Below, piece after piece: positions 23,470 to 33,557 of a stretch of 64,000 nucleotides of DNA. The DNA comes from Lolium rigidum. Lineage: Eukaryota > Streptophyta > Magnoliopsida > Poales > Poaceae. The stretch's first letter is position 1; each line of letters starts with the position of its first letter. The position numbers were made by a program, and so were the translations under genes. The notes beneath the pieces are model-generated. The model ran no database searches. It saw nothing but the letters and a program-made list of their open reading frames with translations, and was not told the origin of the DNA. The stretch spans positions 266,172,736-266,236,735 of the forward strand of contig NC_061508.1 in assembly GCF_022539505.1 (NCBI RefSeq), in the 5' to 3' direction.

Positions 23470-23700
23470 GATGAGCGCGAGGCAGGTGGTTGGGGGCGGC
23501 GGCGGCCGTGCGAACGGCAGGGGGTGGCGGCGGATGGGCGTGCGGCAGGTGGTTGGGGGCGGCGGCGGCCGTGCGCACGGCAAGGGGTGGCAGCGGATGG
23601 GGCGCGCGGAAGGTGGTTGGGGGCGGCGGCGGCCGTGCGCGCGGCAAGGGGTGGCGGCGGATGGGCGCGCGGCAGATGGTGGAGGCGGCGCCGGCCGTGC
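23470..23700. repeat. GC-rich minisatellite, 63-bp period
   Basis: The word caggtggttgggggcgg starts at 23483, again at 23546, and in variants at 23610 and 23673, a period of 63-64 bp (21 codons). The array is about four units of gcggcggccgtgcg-rich DNA. All six frames stay open for a while only because the unit is GC-rich; the resulting Pro/Ala- or Gly/Arg-rich peptides look like low complexity, not a protein. Confidence 0.8.
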
Positions 23701-24001
23701 GCGCGGCAGATGGTGGGTCGGCGCCGGCCGTGCGTTCGACAGGTGGTGGGGGCGGCGTCGGGCGGTGCGGGAAGCCGGGGAGGAGCCTGGGCGTTGCCCG
23801 CCGGCGAAGGGTGGGGATCGGATACGAGCAGGAGGGTCGGGGTGGTCTGGGGCGTTTTTTTTTTTTTTTGATCTTGTTGGGGGCGATTTCTCCTCGGGCG
23901 TTCAGATGGGATGTGTTCGGGATAAGTTAGTAAGCGGGAATAGGGGGTTCGAGAATAGCTATTCTAGAACCCCTCTTAAGGGGGGTTCGAGAATAGTCCA
24001 G

Positions 24002-24004
<3 letters not shown>

Positions 24005-24040
<36 letters not shown>
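24005..24040. repeat. (TA)n microsatellite between two transposons
   Basis: A pure TA run of 36 bp separates the right end of the 10-kb element (..ccagctc) from the left end of the MITE (ggataaatac..). Confidence 0.95.
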
Positions 24041-24042
<2 letters not shown>

Positions 24043-24415
24043 ATAAATACTTCCTACCCCTGGGTGTAGTTACACCCATGTCTAATATACTACCATACGG
24101 AAGTATTTATGATACTTTATCGGTTTGAGTATGTTCGTATACTATATCTAAGATACTCTAAATAATGTTTTGTGAAAAAAATGCAAGTGAACCCATAGTT
24201 TGCACTATATATCCGAAATACATGCATATGTATACGTATAAAATGAGTCTACGTAAAAAAATGTACATACTGCCTGCAAAGTAGTATATATACTTCCAAA
24301 ATAGTTTTATATACTTCATACTACATGTACATACTATCCGGTATGATAGATACTCTCTAGATTATGAGAAACACGCGTGGGTGTAACTACACCCGGGTGT
24401 AGTATGAATATGTCC
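24041..24415. mobile_element. 375-bp MITE flanked by (TA)n
   Basis: The left end ggataaatacttcc and right end gaatatgtcc are imperfect inverted repeats, each followed inward by a gggtgtagttacaccc-type palindrome (24059-24075 and 24379-24404). There is TA microsatellite on both sides (24005-24040; 24416-24430). It is AT-rich and non-coding. The insertion habit equals that of the neighbouring 10-kb element, though the termini differ. Confidence 0.75.
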
Positions 24416-24481
24416 TATATATATATATTATCCTAACTATATTGTTGCGTACGCTATTATGTAGAATGAAGACACCCCGCC

Positions 24482-25196
24482 GACGTGGAGCAAGACCTGT
24501 GGCTTTTTCTTACAAAGCAGCAACTCAAAAGTGAAATTCTATTTCCTTACCATTTTGGGTGAGTGTTTCTGTCTTGAGCACATTCTCTTTTGTTTACTCC
24601 ATGCATGGTATGTCTAATCGATGAGTTATGCATGACTGTGCATGTATCGTGTCCGCAGGTTTCACTGGATTCTGCTAGTAATTGAATTTCACACCTCCAG
24701 AGTTCTCATCCTGGACTCTTTAAATATGGATCCAAAGCTTTGGGTCAACATGAGAAGAATGCTGCAAAAGTAATTATTTTCATTCATTTGCGCTCTATAT
24801 CGATCGGTCTCTTTCATTCATTTCCTAATATCAAGTAACTAATAACTCTCTTGTTCATTTAATTTTCTTTGCCTCGTAGGGTTTGGAGACGGTTCACAGA
24901 TGAAACGGTCGGTGAATTCCAAAAAGTGCTAGACTTTAGAAGGTCACTGACTGGGGATATTCAGCCACCGGGGACCAATCTATGTGGATACTATGTTTGT
25001 GAGTTCATCAGGAGATACACCTCTGAGCGGAAGCCGTCGGATAACAACGTCAAGAGGAATAACTTCTGAAAGACGCTTAGTCCAGAAGCTCGCTTCCGAC
25101 CAATTCAAGAGGAACTAGCAGGATTTTTCATGAGGGAAGTCCTCCATCCTAAAGGAGAACACTATTACAAGGACATAGAACTTCTGATGCCGTAAA
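24482..25196 (+). pseudogene. Ulp1/C48-type protease C-terminus of a CACTA element
   Basis: Three exons are visible: (start upstream)-24558, 24659-24769 and 24880-25196, with GT..AG introns. The translation gives DVEQDLWLFLTKQQLKSE, then FHWILLVIE (catalytic His), VLILDS (catalytic Asp) and GTNLCGYYVCEF (catalytic Cys), ending in DIELLMP and TAA. These motifs in this order match the SUMO-protease-like second gene carried by many plant CACTA elements. An in-frame TGA at about 25067-25069 (after VKRNNF) breaks the last exon; homology resumes at once (KTLSPEARFRP), so CGA to TGA is likely. The N-terminal part is absent. Confidence 0.82.
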
Positions 25197-26166
25197 TTAT
25201 GTATGGAAACTTGTTCAAAATTGTATATGGTCATCCGATATTGAATATATATTGTATATTCCTCTTGAATTCTTCTTGGTTATAATTTCAAATTTGTTTG
25301 AAATTGTACATTCATATGCATGTATATAGTATCGTAGAATATGTGTACTGAAACTTCTTCAAAATTAAAATAAAACACAAAATAAAATATAAAAGAAATA
25401 AAACAATACAAATTAAAAAGAAACCAGATTTAGGGGGGGGGGGCTTTAGTCGCGGTTGGCCAGGAGAACCGCGACTAAAGGTCCTCCGCCCCGAAGTATC
25501 ATATCAATCCTATTAACATATGTTGGTCGATGTCACATTTATTTATTTTTTGAATTTCAAATAATTCTTTTAATAAATAAAAGTAATGATGTAATAATAA
25601 TCTTGAATAAATAAATAAACATTAAATTTTTAATTTGTCTTATTTTTTATTTTTTTTAAAAAAAATTAATTTTTTTTGCCAAACCTAAAAATTTGAAAAT
25701 CTAAAAGGGTAAAAGTAATAGTAATCTTTATGCATGATACAATTATTAATTTTAATTTTTTAAAAATAAAAAAATATAAAATCCAGAATTTATAGCAAAA
25801 ACTAAAATCTTCCTCCTTTCGTATTTTCATTTGGAATTTTGAGAATCTAAAAATTGGCTAACCGGGTAAACCCAGGTGAATTCGGATGTAACTTTTTCCC
25901 ACAATGATTTTGATATATTATACGTTTTTTTTCGACGTCGTATGCAAAAGTTATTGCGGTTTTACCATTTTTTAAAACTTTTTTGCAAAAAAAGTGAAAA
26001 TTCAAATTTGTTAATTTTCCCTAATAGTAGGTTGCATAACATACAAGAATCTGAAAACATTTTATTTTTTGAATTTTCTATCATTTTCTTTTCTATTTTA
26101 CAGTGTCAAAAAAGGTGATCCACTGGGGGTGTGAAGGGTGCGTGGGGAGTAAAAAACCTGAAAAAA

Positions 26167-26248
26167 GCTTTAGTCCCGGTTGGGGACACCAACCGGGACT
26201 AAAGGGTGCCCTTTAATCCCGGTTGGTGTCCCCAACCGGGACTAAAGC
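26167..26248. repeat. 80-bp near-perfect palindrome in the CACTA subterminal region
   Basis: Arms 26167-26206 and 26209-26248 are 40-nt reverse complements with one mismatch, separated by tg. Each arm holds two TTTAGTCCCGGTTGG-type motifs, the binding-site-like repeats of CACTA ends. Confidence 0.92.
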
Positions 26249-26393
26249 TTCCTGTCCTGGCCACAGCCCACCGTAGCCCTTTAGTCCCGATTGCCCGAGC
26301 ATTAGTCTCGGTTCACCAGCTGAACCGGGACTAAAGACCCCATTACTCCCGGGTCAAACTATTTGGGGACTAATAGGTTGGGATGGAAGGTCT

Positions 26394-26407
26394 TTTTTCT
26401 ACTAGTG
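26394..26407. repeat. CACTA terminal inverted repeat (right end)
   Basis: Reading the minus strand from 26407 gives CACTAGTAGAAAAA, the standard CACTA terminus. The three bases after it (tgt) would be one target-site duplicate; the partner is not visible. Confidence 0.85.
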
Positions 26408-26644
26408 TGTAGTAGTAGTTAAATGATAAATAAGCCGTACAAAATTTACTAGGCATAGCAACGTTGTGGCAGAATAGGTGCCCGCTCCATTTATTGCTGA
26501 ACTTTGTTTGCATGCACAAAGATAGGAGGAACATCTAAAAATATGCACGCACAAATCTTTGCGAAAAATCGCTGATGAAGTGGAATCTGCGATGCATCTC
26601 ACGTCTGAATCCAACAGTTCATACATTGTGATTCAGATTGGTTG
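26408..26644. other. Unassigned spacer between CACTA and Tat2
   Basis: About 235 bp with no ORF, repeat or recognisable terminus. It is the DNA present before the CACTA and Tat2 insertions, or a remnant of another element. Confidence 0.4.
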
Positions 26645-27203
26645 TGTCGTTGCCTAATCAACGGTACCTCGGAGGAGGGATCCTCACGAGGGGGAGAAGA
26701 AGTAGGGGCCATAGGGCGGAGTGCACACGGGACGGTGGTACGCGATTTACCCAGCTTCGGAACACCTGCACGAGGACAGGGCCTACTGCTGCTTGTCTGG
26801 AATTATCTGGGCGCTTTCGCGTTGTTACAATGAGTTGTGGTTGTGCCTCTAGGGCTCCCGGGATCCGGCTTATAAAGGCGCACGAATCTAGGGTTTACAT
26901 GGAGAGTTCTAGCCGGATTACAGGTTGCCTAACTACGGTACAATATCTTGCCGTGTACGTCAAGGATCCGCCTTCCATCTACGCCGTACTGGATCCGGGT
27001 TCCTGGTGGGCCTCCACGGATCCGGCTTCCTCCGAAGGTTGGTTAGGATCCGGCTTACTGACCCTGGGCTGGACTTCATCCTTCATGATCAACAGCAACT
27101 GGGCCGCCCGATGGGCCACATGCCACATCACCGTCTATGGGCCACCCGGGCTTGCCGGATCTAGGCACTGTCGATGGTACATCCATGAAGTATACCCACA
27201 ACA
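26645..27203 (-). repeat. 3' LTR of Tat2
   Basis: On the minus strand it starts TGTTGTGGGTATACTTC just after a gggggctac polypurine tract and ends about GGCAACGACA. A TATA-like tttata is at 26871-26876 (minus). The outer boundary could be 26643 or 26645; the partner LTR is not in the window. Confidence 0.82.
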
Positions 27204-27216
27204 GTAGCCCCCAGAG
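27204..27216 (-). promoter_or_regulatory. Polypurine tract of Tat2
   Basis: The minus strand reads ctctgggggctac immediately before the LTR TG. It is the same core as the Tat1 and Tat5 tracts and serves as plus-strand DNA primer in reverse transcription. Confidence 0.75.
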
Positions 27217-27631
27217 TTCTCCGAGATTCACCTCTTGTTTCCGCCTTGCCCAGTGCTTCATGTCTTCTGGCAATCTCGGTAACACGGGGAAACTTGAAGA
27301 ACTCCAACTTCATATTTTTCTTCTTTCCCAACTCTTGGTCGGAAAATATCTTCATCCCGCGGGACTTCATCCATCGACAGTATGATTGTAACATGCCTCC
27401 GGGTTAATCCCCTGCGTGGACAAGAGTTCACAGTTTTTCAAACTGCTACCCGGAACCTACAAAGGGTCCAAACGGTTCCGCCAATCTTGGCGCCATTTTC
27501 GGGCGATTTGAGCGGTAACTTATCCTTAGCCATTTTTACCGTTAGGGTTTCGGACACGTGTCGATCATCTAACGGTGCGACGCTTGCGTTCCGACCACAG
27601 GATGCGGAGCACGAATCTCCTCTCCTCGGCC

Positions 27632-27639
27632 TATAAATA
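27632..27639 (+). promoter_or_regulatory. TATA box of the Tat2 antisense gene
   Basis: cctataaatatcc lies in otherwise GC-rich DNA. Downstream there is a 5' UTR with its own intron: donor gtaagc at 27852 and acceptor gattttgtag at 27959, directly before the ATG at 27960. A TATA box plus a spliced leader strongly suggests a working Pol II promoter of the antisense gene. Confidence 0.7.
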
Positions 27640-30600
27640 TCCGCCGTTCACCCCTAATCACCCCATTCGCCCCCTTTTCACCTCCCAGCACAGCGCCGCC
27701 TCCGAGCTCTTCCTCCGCCGCACCGGAGTCCGCCGGAAGTTCGCCGGAGCACCATCGCCGCCGCGTGCTGTTCTTCGTGTTCTTAAGTACGGCGATCCAC
27801 CGCAGCGAAACCTCGCCGTCGGCGACCTCAACCACCGCGGAAGCCATTCCGGTAAGCACTCACGCTCTTCCTTCTCGCCGTAGTTGGTAGGGATGAACAG
27901 GGTATTTGTTACATTGGATCCGGCTAAGTCTCAGTCTCCTTCGCTCATTGATTTTGTAGATGTCTTCGTCGACTCCGCCTCCCTCCACAGAGCCGATCAT
28001 GGCAACACCAATTTCCTCCGCCCCTCCACCATTTATCCCAGTGCAGCTGGAGCCCTCAAAGGATTCCGGCAAAAGCATTGAAGGAACGTCTGCCAACCCG
28101 GAAAACACCGTGGAGGCAGAACAAATGGAGAAGAAGGCGGAAGAAGCTGCCGCTAAGAAATCTAAGGCTCACAAGCGAGATAGCGAAGCCAAAGGAAAGT
28201 GGTGGCCCTATTTCACCACGGAGATCGAGCTCCGCAACCTCGAGGCGGAGGGTTTCATAAAACCCGGATCCTGGCGGAGGATCTCCGGCGAACTGAATCC
28301 CGCTCCCGAAGCCGGAGAATGGGTGGTGACCAAGGCGCTTGTCGAGCGCGGATTCTCTTTCCTGCCCAGCGATTTCTTCTCCGAGATCCTGAAGGCGTAC
28401 GAACTCCAGCCTCACCACATTGCTCCGAACAGCATTCTGGCCATCAGCAACCACGTAGCGTTGTGTGAGGGCCACCTCCGGATAACCCCGGATCTTCCCC
28501 TCTTCCAATATTACTTCTCCGTGAAAAAGGAGAAAGTTTCGCAGACCTCCACTCTGGCCACTTGCGGTGGCGTCACCTTCAAGCTCCGCCCCGGGCGTAC
28601 GTACCCGCCTACAGATCGCCATGAATCTGTGCGGTACTGGTCCGGCAACTTCTTTTACCTGAAGGATGTGTCGGATCCGGCATCTCCAAAGGTACTGCCT
28701 GAGTTCAAGGACGGCCCCCCCAATGAGACTCCGGCTAGGACTCAATGTCCCCATCTCTCCAAGTCACCTCTTCTGACTCGGGCGATCAGGCAGATTCACA
28801 AGCTAACGGACGAGGGCTTGACGGGGAAGGACCTGACCATGTCCTGGTTTACCAAGCGGATCCAGCCCCTACAACATCGGGACCGCCTGCTATTCGAATA
28901 CACGGGGCGTGAAGACAATATGCGCGCCTCAAAAGACAACCTCTCCGCCGACGCCTTGGACAAGCGCCTCCGGGTACTGATCAAGATTCCGCGCGAGCTG
29001 AAGATCCATGTGTGCAATATGGATATTCACACTAATGGCTCCGGAACCGCGGTACATTTATTTGACTCAACTGCAAATTCCCTTTAAATTTTTCTGTTGT
29101 ATTTTGTCTAAGTGTCTGCTGTGCAACTCAGCTCGAGGCCCTTGAGGAGAATGATCTCGGAACTCTCCTCCGAGTCCCTCACGCGGGCAACACCGACCCG
29201 GAGGTCGCATCCGACGTGGAGGTTCCCGAGGCTCCGGGTCCTTCCGAAAGGAAAAGGGGTGCTTCCTCCGGCCCTGCTGCTAAACGCGCACGCGAAGTGC
29301 CTAGCACCGCGGCTACCCGGAAAGCGGAGGCGGAAAAGAAGCGCCACAAACTTATCGACACCAGCAACCGAGCTCAGCCCAACATCCACCAATTCTTTAT
29401 GTCATCTGGGTAAGCGCCTGGTTTCCGTCCGAAGATCCTTTTGCTGCTATGAATCAACACGCGCTAACTGTTATGTCTTTTTTATCTTGCAGCAAAAGCT
29501 CCGGAAGCCAGGCGCCCAAGACCTCCAAGAAGAGAGCGAAGCCCTCTCCGGCTTCTGTCCCCGTCACACCGGAAGTGGAGGTTCCGCCCAAGCCCACCTC
29601 ATCCGCCAAGCCGGATCCCAAGGATATCATCAATATTGATGATCTCCCGGAGGACCCAACTGCTGAATCTGGCAAAGGCGATTCTGGCAAGGGCGCGTCC
29701 TCATCTGCACCTCCGCCTGACCAGCCCACTGTTACCTCAGCTGAAGCTCCGGCTGATAAAATTGAGAAAAAAGTTAACCTTAAGCGGTGCCACTGGCACG
29801 CCCCAGACTCACCCTCACTTCTTCCCGATTCTGCAAAAGGTCCCCCTCTCACAGCGCCACGCGGAAATCTCCGCCATGATGGACCAAGTGTGGGGGCCTG
29901 CGAACACGGAAGAGGAGGAGCTGACCGAACTTGAGAGCGGTATCAAGGTTTTGTTCGCCAAGCACAAGAATGTGCGCCAGGTAACACCAGCCCCCAGGCA
30001 TTGGTTGATGCATTATTTCGAGTAACATGTATGAGCCAATGTCTTGAACTGTAGACTTTAGCGGAAAATCAAAGTTTTCACACACTAAAGATTTTAACTT
30101 CACGCCCAGCCCCCACAAGTTTGAATTTCCGTCTAACTTTGGACTGCTGCACAGAACACGCGGAAGCTGCATGAAGACCTGCGCACCCATGTGTTGGAGC
30201 AAAAGAAAGAAATTGAACTGCTTCAAACAAGGGACGCGGATAATCAGAAGGCCATCGCACTGCTGGAGACCCGCCTTAAAGGTGATAACTCCGGCTGAGC
30301 CCCCAGAATTGGCAATGTAACCATTATCTAATTGTGTTGGTGTATTTTTGTCTTTACAGAAGAAATTGCCAAGCGCCCCGCCATCGACAACCTTTCCGCC
30401 AAGATCGAGGTTCTAGAGGCTGAAAATGAATCTCTCAAGAATTTTCTGAAGCAATCCTCCGAGGAAGATGCCAAGAAGAAGAAGGAGCTCTTGGAGAAGC
30501 ATGCCCAAGAACTGGCGGATCTTGCTGAGAAACTCAAGAAGAGCCAACAGAGGATTCAGACCTTGGCGTCAAAGAACAAAAGTTATGAGGCGGAGGCAGC

Positions 30601-30990
30601 GGCTATCGACAAGATGATTTTCTGTAAGGACCTTTACTTTGTTTTGACTCCGGCTTCCTCATACTTTGCTTTTGTCTGCGGAAGAAACTGATGATGCTCT
30701 TCACAGCGAGCCTTGGCTTCGAGTGGACCAAAGAGTCGACCCTCAAAAGAACTGAAGCATATGAGGAGGTGCAGAGTTCCATTGATAACCTCTTCGAGGC
30801 ATGTCGTGGGGTCGCCAAATCGCTTTCCCTGAAGAGAGCCGGAACTGCGGTGATGGACACCATGACCAAGCTTATAAAGCAGGTGCCAGAGCTCATCAAG
30901 GATTGGCAGGAGTCTTCCGCCCGGGGAGTTGCCTCCCTTGTGTTGGCGACGTGCAAAGCGCGCTTCCCAACCATGAACTTTGCAGATGTT

Positions 30991-32582
30991 TGATACGTCT
31001 CCGACGTATCGATAATTTCTTATGTTCCATGCCACATTATTGATGATATCTACATATTTTATACACATTATATGTCGTATTTATGCATTTTCTGGCACTA
31101 ACCTATTAACGAGATGCCGAAGAGCCGCTTGTCGTTTTCTCGCTGTTTTTGGTTTCAGAAATCCTAGTAAGGAAATATTCTCGGAATTGGACGAAATCAA
31201 CGCCTGTGGTCCTATTTTTGCACGAAGCTTCCGAAGACCGAGGGGAAAGGAAGTGGGGCCACGAGGCGCCGCCACAGCGAGGCGGCGCGGCCCGGAGCTG
31301 GCCGCGTGGCCCTGGCGTGTGGGGCCCTCGTGTGGCCCCCGCGTTGCCCTTCCGCCTACTTAAAGCCTTCGTCGCGAAACCCCCGGCACCGAGAGCCACG
31401 ATACGGAAAACCCACCGAGACGCCGCTGCCGCCAATCCCATCTTGGGGGATTCTGGAGATCGCCTCCGGCACCCTGCCGGAGAGGGGAATCGTCTCCCGG
31501 AGGACTCTTCACCGCCATGGTCGCCTCCGGAGTGATGAGTGAGTAGTTCACCCCTGTACTATGGGTCCATAGCAGTAGCTAGATGGTTGTCTTCTCCTTA
31601 TGTGCTTCATTGTTGGATCTTGTGAGCTGCCTAACATGATCAAGATCATCTATCCGTAATGCTATATGTTGTGTTTGTCGGGATCCGATGGATAGAGAAT
31701 ACTATGTTATGTTGATTATCAATCTATTACCTATGTGTTGTTTATGATCTTGCATGCTCTCCGTTATTAGTAGAGGCTCTGGCCAAGTTTTTGCTCTTAA
31801 CTCCAAGAGGGAGTATTTATGCTCGATAGTGGGTTCATGCCTCCATTAAATCTGGGACAGATGACAGTAAAGTTCTAAGGTTGTGGATGTGTTGTTGCCA
31901 CTAGGGATAAAACATTGATGCTATGTCTAAGGATGTAGTTATTGATTACATTACGCACCATACTTAATGCAATTATCTGTTGTTTACAACTTAATACTGG
32001 AAGGGGTTCGGATGATAACCTGAAGGTGGACTTTTTAGGCATAGATGCATGCTGGATAGCGGTCTATGTACTTTGTCGTAATACCCAATTAAATCTCACT
32101 ATACTTTTCATATCATGTATGTGCATGGTCATGCCCTCTCTATTTGTCAATTGCCCGACTGTAATTTGTTCACCCAACATGCTATTTATCTTATGGGAGA
32201 GACACCTCTAGTGAACTGTGGACCCCGGTCCATTCTTTTATATCAAATACAATCTCGCTGCAATACTTGTTCTACTGTTTTCTCGCAAACAATCATCATC
32301 CACACTATACATCTAATCCTTTGTTACAGCAAGCCGGTGAGATTGACAACCTCACTGTTTCGTTGGGGCAAAGTACTTTGGTTGTGTTGTGCAGGTTCCA
32401 CGTTGGCGCCGGAATCCCTGGTGTTGCGCCGCACTACATCTCGCCGCCATCAACCTTCAACGTGCTTCTTGGCTCCTCCCGGTTCGATAAACATTGGTTT
32501 CTTTCTGAGGGAAAACTTGCTACTGTGCGCATCATACCTTCCTCTTGGGGTTCCCAACGGACGTGTGCTGTACACGCCATCA
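30991..32582 (+). repeat. 5' LTR of Sabrina1
   Basis: 1592 bp. The first 20 bases form a small hairpin (GATACGTC-TCC-GACGTATC). A TATA-like cctacttaaagcc is near 31355. Short ORFs in this LTR and in all its relatives are chance frames. Confidence 0.95.
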
Positions 32583-32593
32583 AGCATTTTTTC

Positions 32594-32687
32594 TGGCGCC
32601 GTTGCCAGGGAACTGAAGAAAAGCTACACCACGGAAATTGCCAACTCCCACGGCAACAGCATATTTTCTGGCGCCGTTGCCGGGGAG
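32594..32687 (+). promoter_or_regulatory. Tandem primer-binding sites complementary to tRNA-Asp
   Basis: tggcgccgttgccaggg starts at 32594, 11 bp after the LTR, and tggcgccgttgccggggag starts at 32669. Both complement the 3' end of plant tRNA-Asp(GTC) (..ggcaacggcgcca); the second is the better match, although the first is in the normal place. tRNA-Asp priming is typical of Athila-lineage elements. Confidence 0.85.
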
Positions 32688-32903
32688 ATCAAGACACGCT
32701 GCAAGGGGAGTCTCCACAATCCAATCTCTTTACTTTGTTTTTGTCTTGCTTTATTTTATTTACTACTTTGTTTGCTGCACTAAATCAAAACACAAAAAAA
32801 TTAGTTGCTAGTTTTACTTTATTTACTGTCTTGCACTCTATATCAAAAACACAAAAAAATTAGTTACTTGCATTTACTTTATTTTCCTTTAGTTTATTTC
32901 AAC

Positions 32904-33557
32904 ATGTTTCCTTTTAATTTTACTGCAAAAGATATACCTGTGGGACAAGGGTCTATAATTGGAAAAGATAATATAGAAGATTTTTTCACTCATGTTAGTA
33001 CCACTGAAGATTTTGAAGATAGACACTTGGTAGAACTTCCTCCTACTTATGAAATTGCTGTTGCTTCTTTAGTTCACATGTTGGAAACTAAATTTGTTAA
33101 TCTTAATCCTATAATCCAACACATGTTTCTCACGCTTGGTGATATGGAAGAAGGGGAAAAGAAAGATTTTGTATTAGAAACCCTTCTTAAAGAATTTGGG
33201 GGAGTAGCAAGAGAAGCTAGAAAAGTCTTCACTAAATATAATATGCTAGGCTCTTATACCAATTTTGCCAGTACCCTTGAAAAAATGGAAAAAGATAGAT
33301 AAAAGTATACTAATCAAGTTAATTATGAGGGGGATATTAAAACCTCAATACCGTGCAAACTCTTAGGAATGTGCGAGGCACTAGAAAATAATTATGCTTG
33401 GCTTGTTCCCGAAAATTTGTTTGATGAGAATAGCAAGCCTAAGACTAATGAAAAGGGAGCCTCTGAAACTTACATAGATAAGATACAATGTATAGTTGAG
33501 AAAACTCCCAACACCCCTGGTTATGATGTTGATGTTTCATCTCTTGATAATACTTGA
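32904..33557 (+). pseudogene. Sabrina1 internal ORF replacing gag, one in-frame stop
   Basis: ATG at 32904 opens a frame of 217 codons broken only by TAA at 33300-33302 (after MEKDR; a CAA original would fit). The N-terminus starts MFPFNFTAKDIPVGQGS and the body is acidic and helical (LPPTYEIAVASLVHMLETKF, EEGEKKDFVLETLLKEFGG). I see no retrotransposon gag, zinc-knuckle or protease motif. The last residues (YDVDVSSLDNT) and everything downstream match the C-terminal end of the gag-protease of Sabrina2 and Sabrina3. The 5' untranslated region also matches, so only the coding middle differs. Its function is unknown. Confidence 0.7.

Larger units (their letters stand above)
14030..24004. mobile_element. 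~10-kb TA-microsatellite-flanked transposon rich in GTGAACTTC
   Basis: It is bounded on both sides by (TA)n. The ends are inverted repeats: CTATTCTCGAACC is near the left end (14037-14049) and the reverse complement of the right end contains the same word. Both ends also hold local palindromes (14038-14059; 23944-23973). The interior is AT-rich and peppered on the + strand with variants of GTGAACTTC or AGTGAACTTCC. Exceptions are two GC-rich patches (21440-21830 and 23000-23850). I found no transposase-like ORF; the small ORFs are not protein-like. It resembles in logic the TA-associated elements known in grasses (Micron in rice, TAFT in Triticeae, named from memory), but it is far larger than Micron. 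Confidence 0.7.
24431..26407 (+). mobile_element. 3' end of a CACTA (En/Spm-type) DNA transposon
   Basis: It contains the last exons of a CACTA-borne Ulp1-like protease (to 25196), then 1.2 kb of AT-rich DNA with subterminal repeats (tttagtcgcggttgg at 25445; tttagtcccggttgg and inverted copies at 26169-26335), and a terminal ttttttctactagtg whose complement is the canonical CACTAGTAGAAAA end. The 5' portion is missing. The element is interrupted or bordered at 24416-24430 by the TA microsatellite that hosts two other transposons. Confidence 0.85.

Noticed and set aside
23291..23647. Pro/Ala-rich 118-residue minus-strand ORF, and Gly/Arg-rich + strand ORFs at 23104-24046
   Set aside because: They are readings of the 63-bp GC-rich minisatellite in several frames at once; low complexity with no domain, and they run into poly-T and the TA microsatellite.
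31106..32783. ORFs of 60-220 codons inside the Sabrina LTRs (also in 36186-38094, 46742-48352, 53204-54998, 57067-59082)
   Set aside because: They differ from copy to copy in length and frame, lack motifs and sit in LTRs; chance frames in GC-rich R/U5 DNA.
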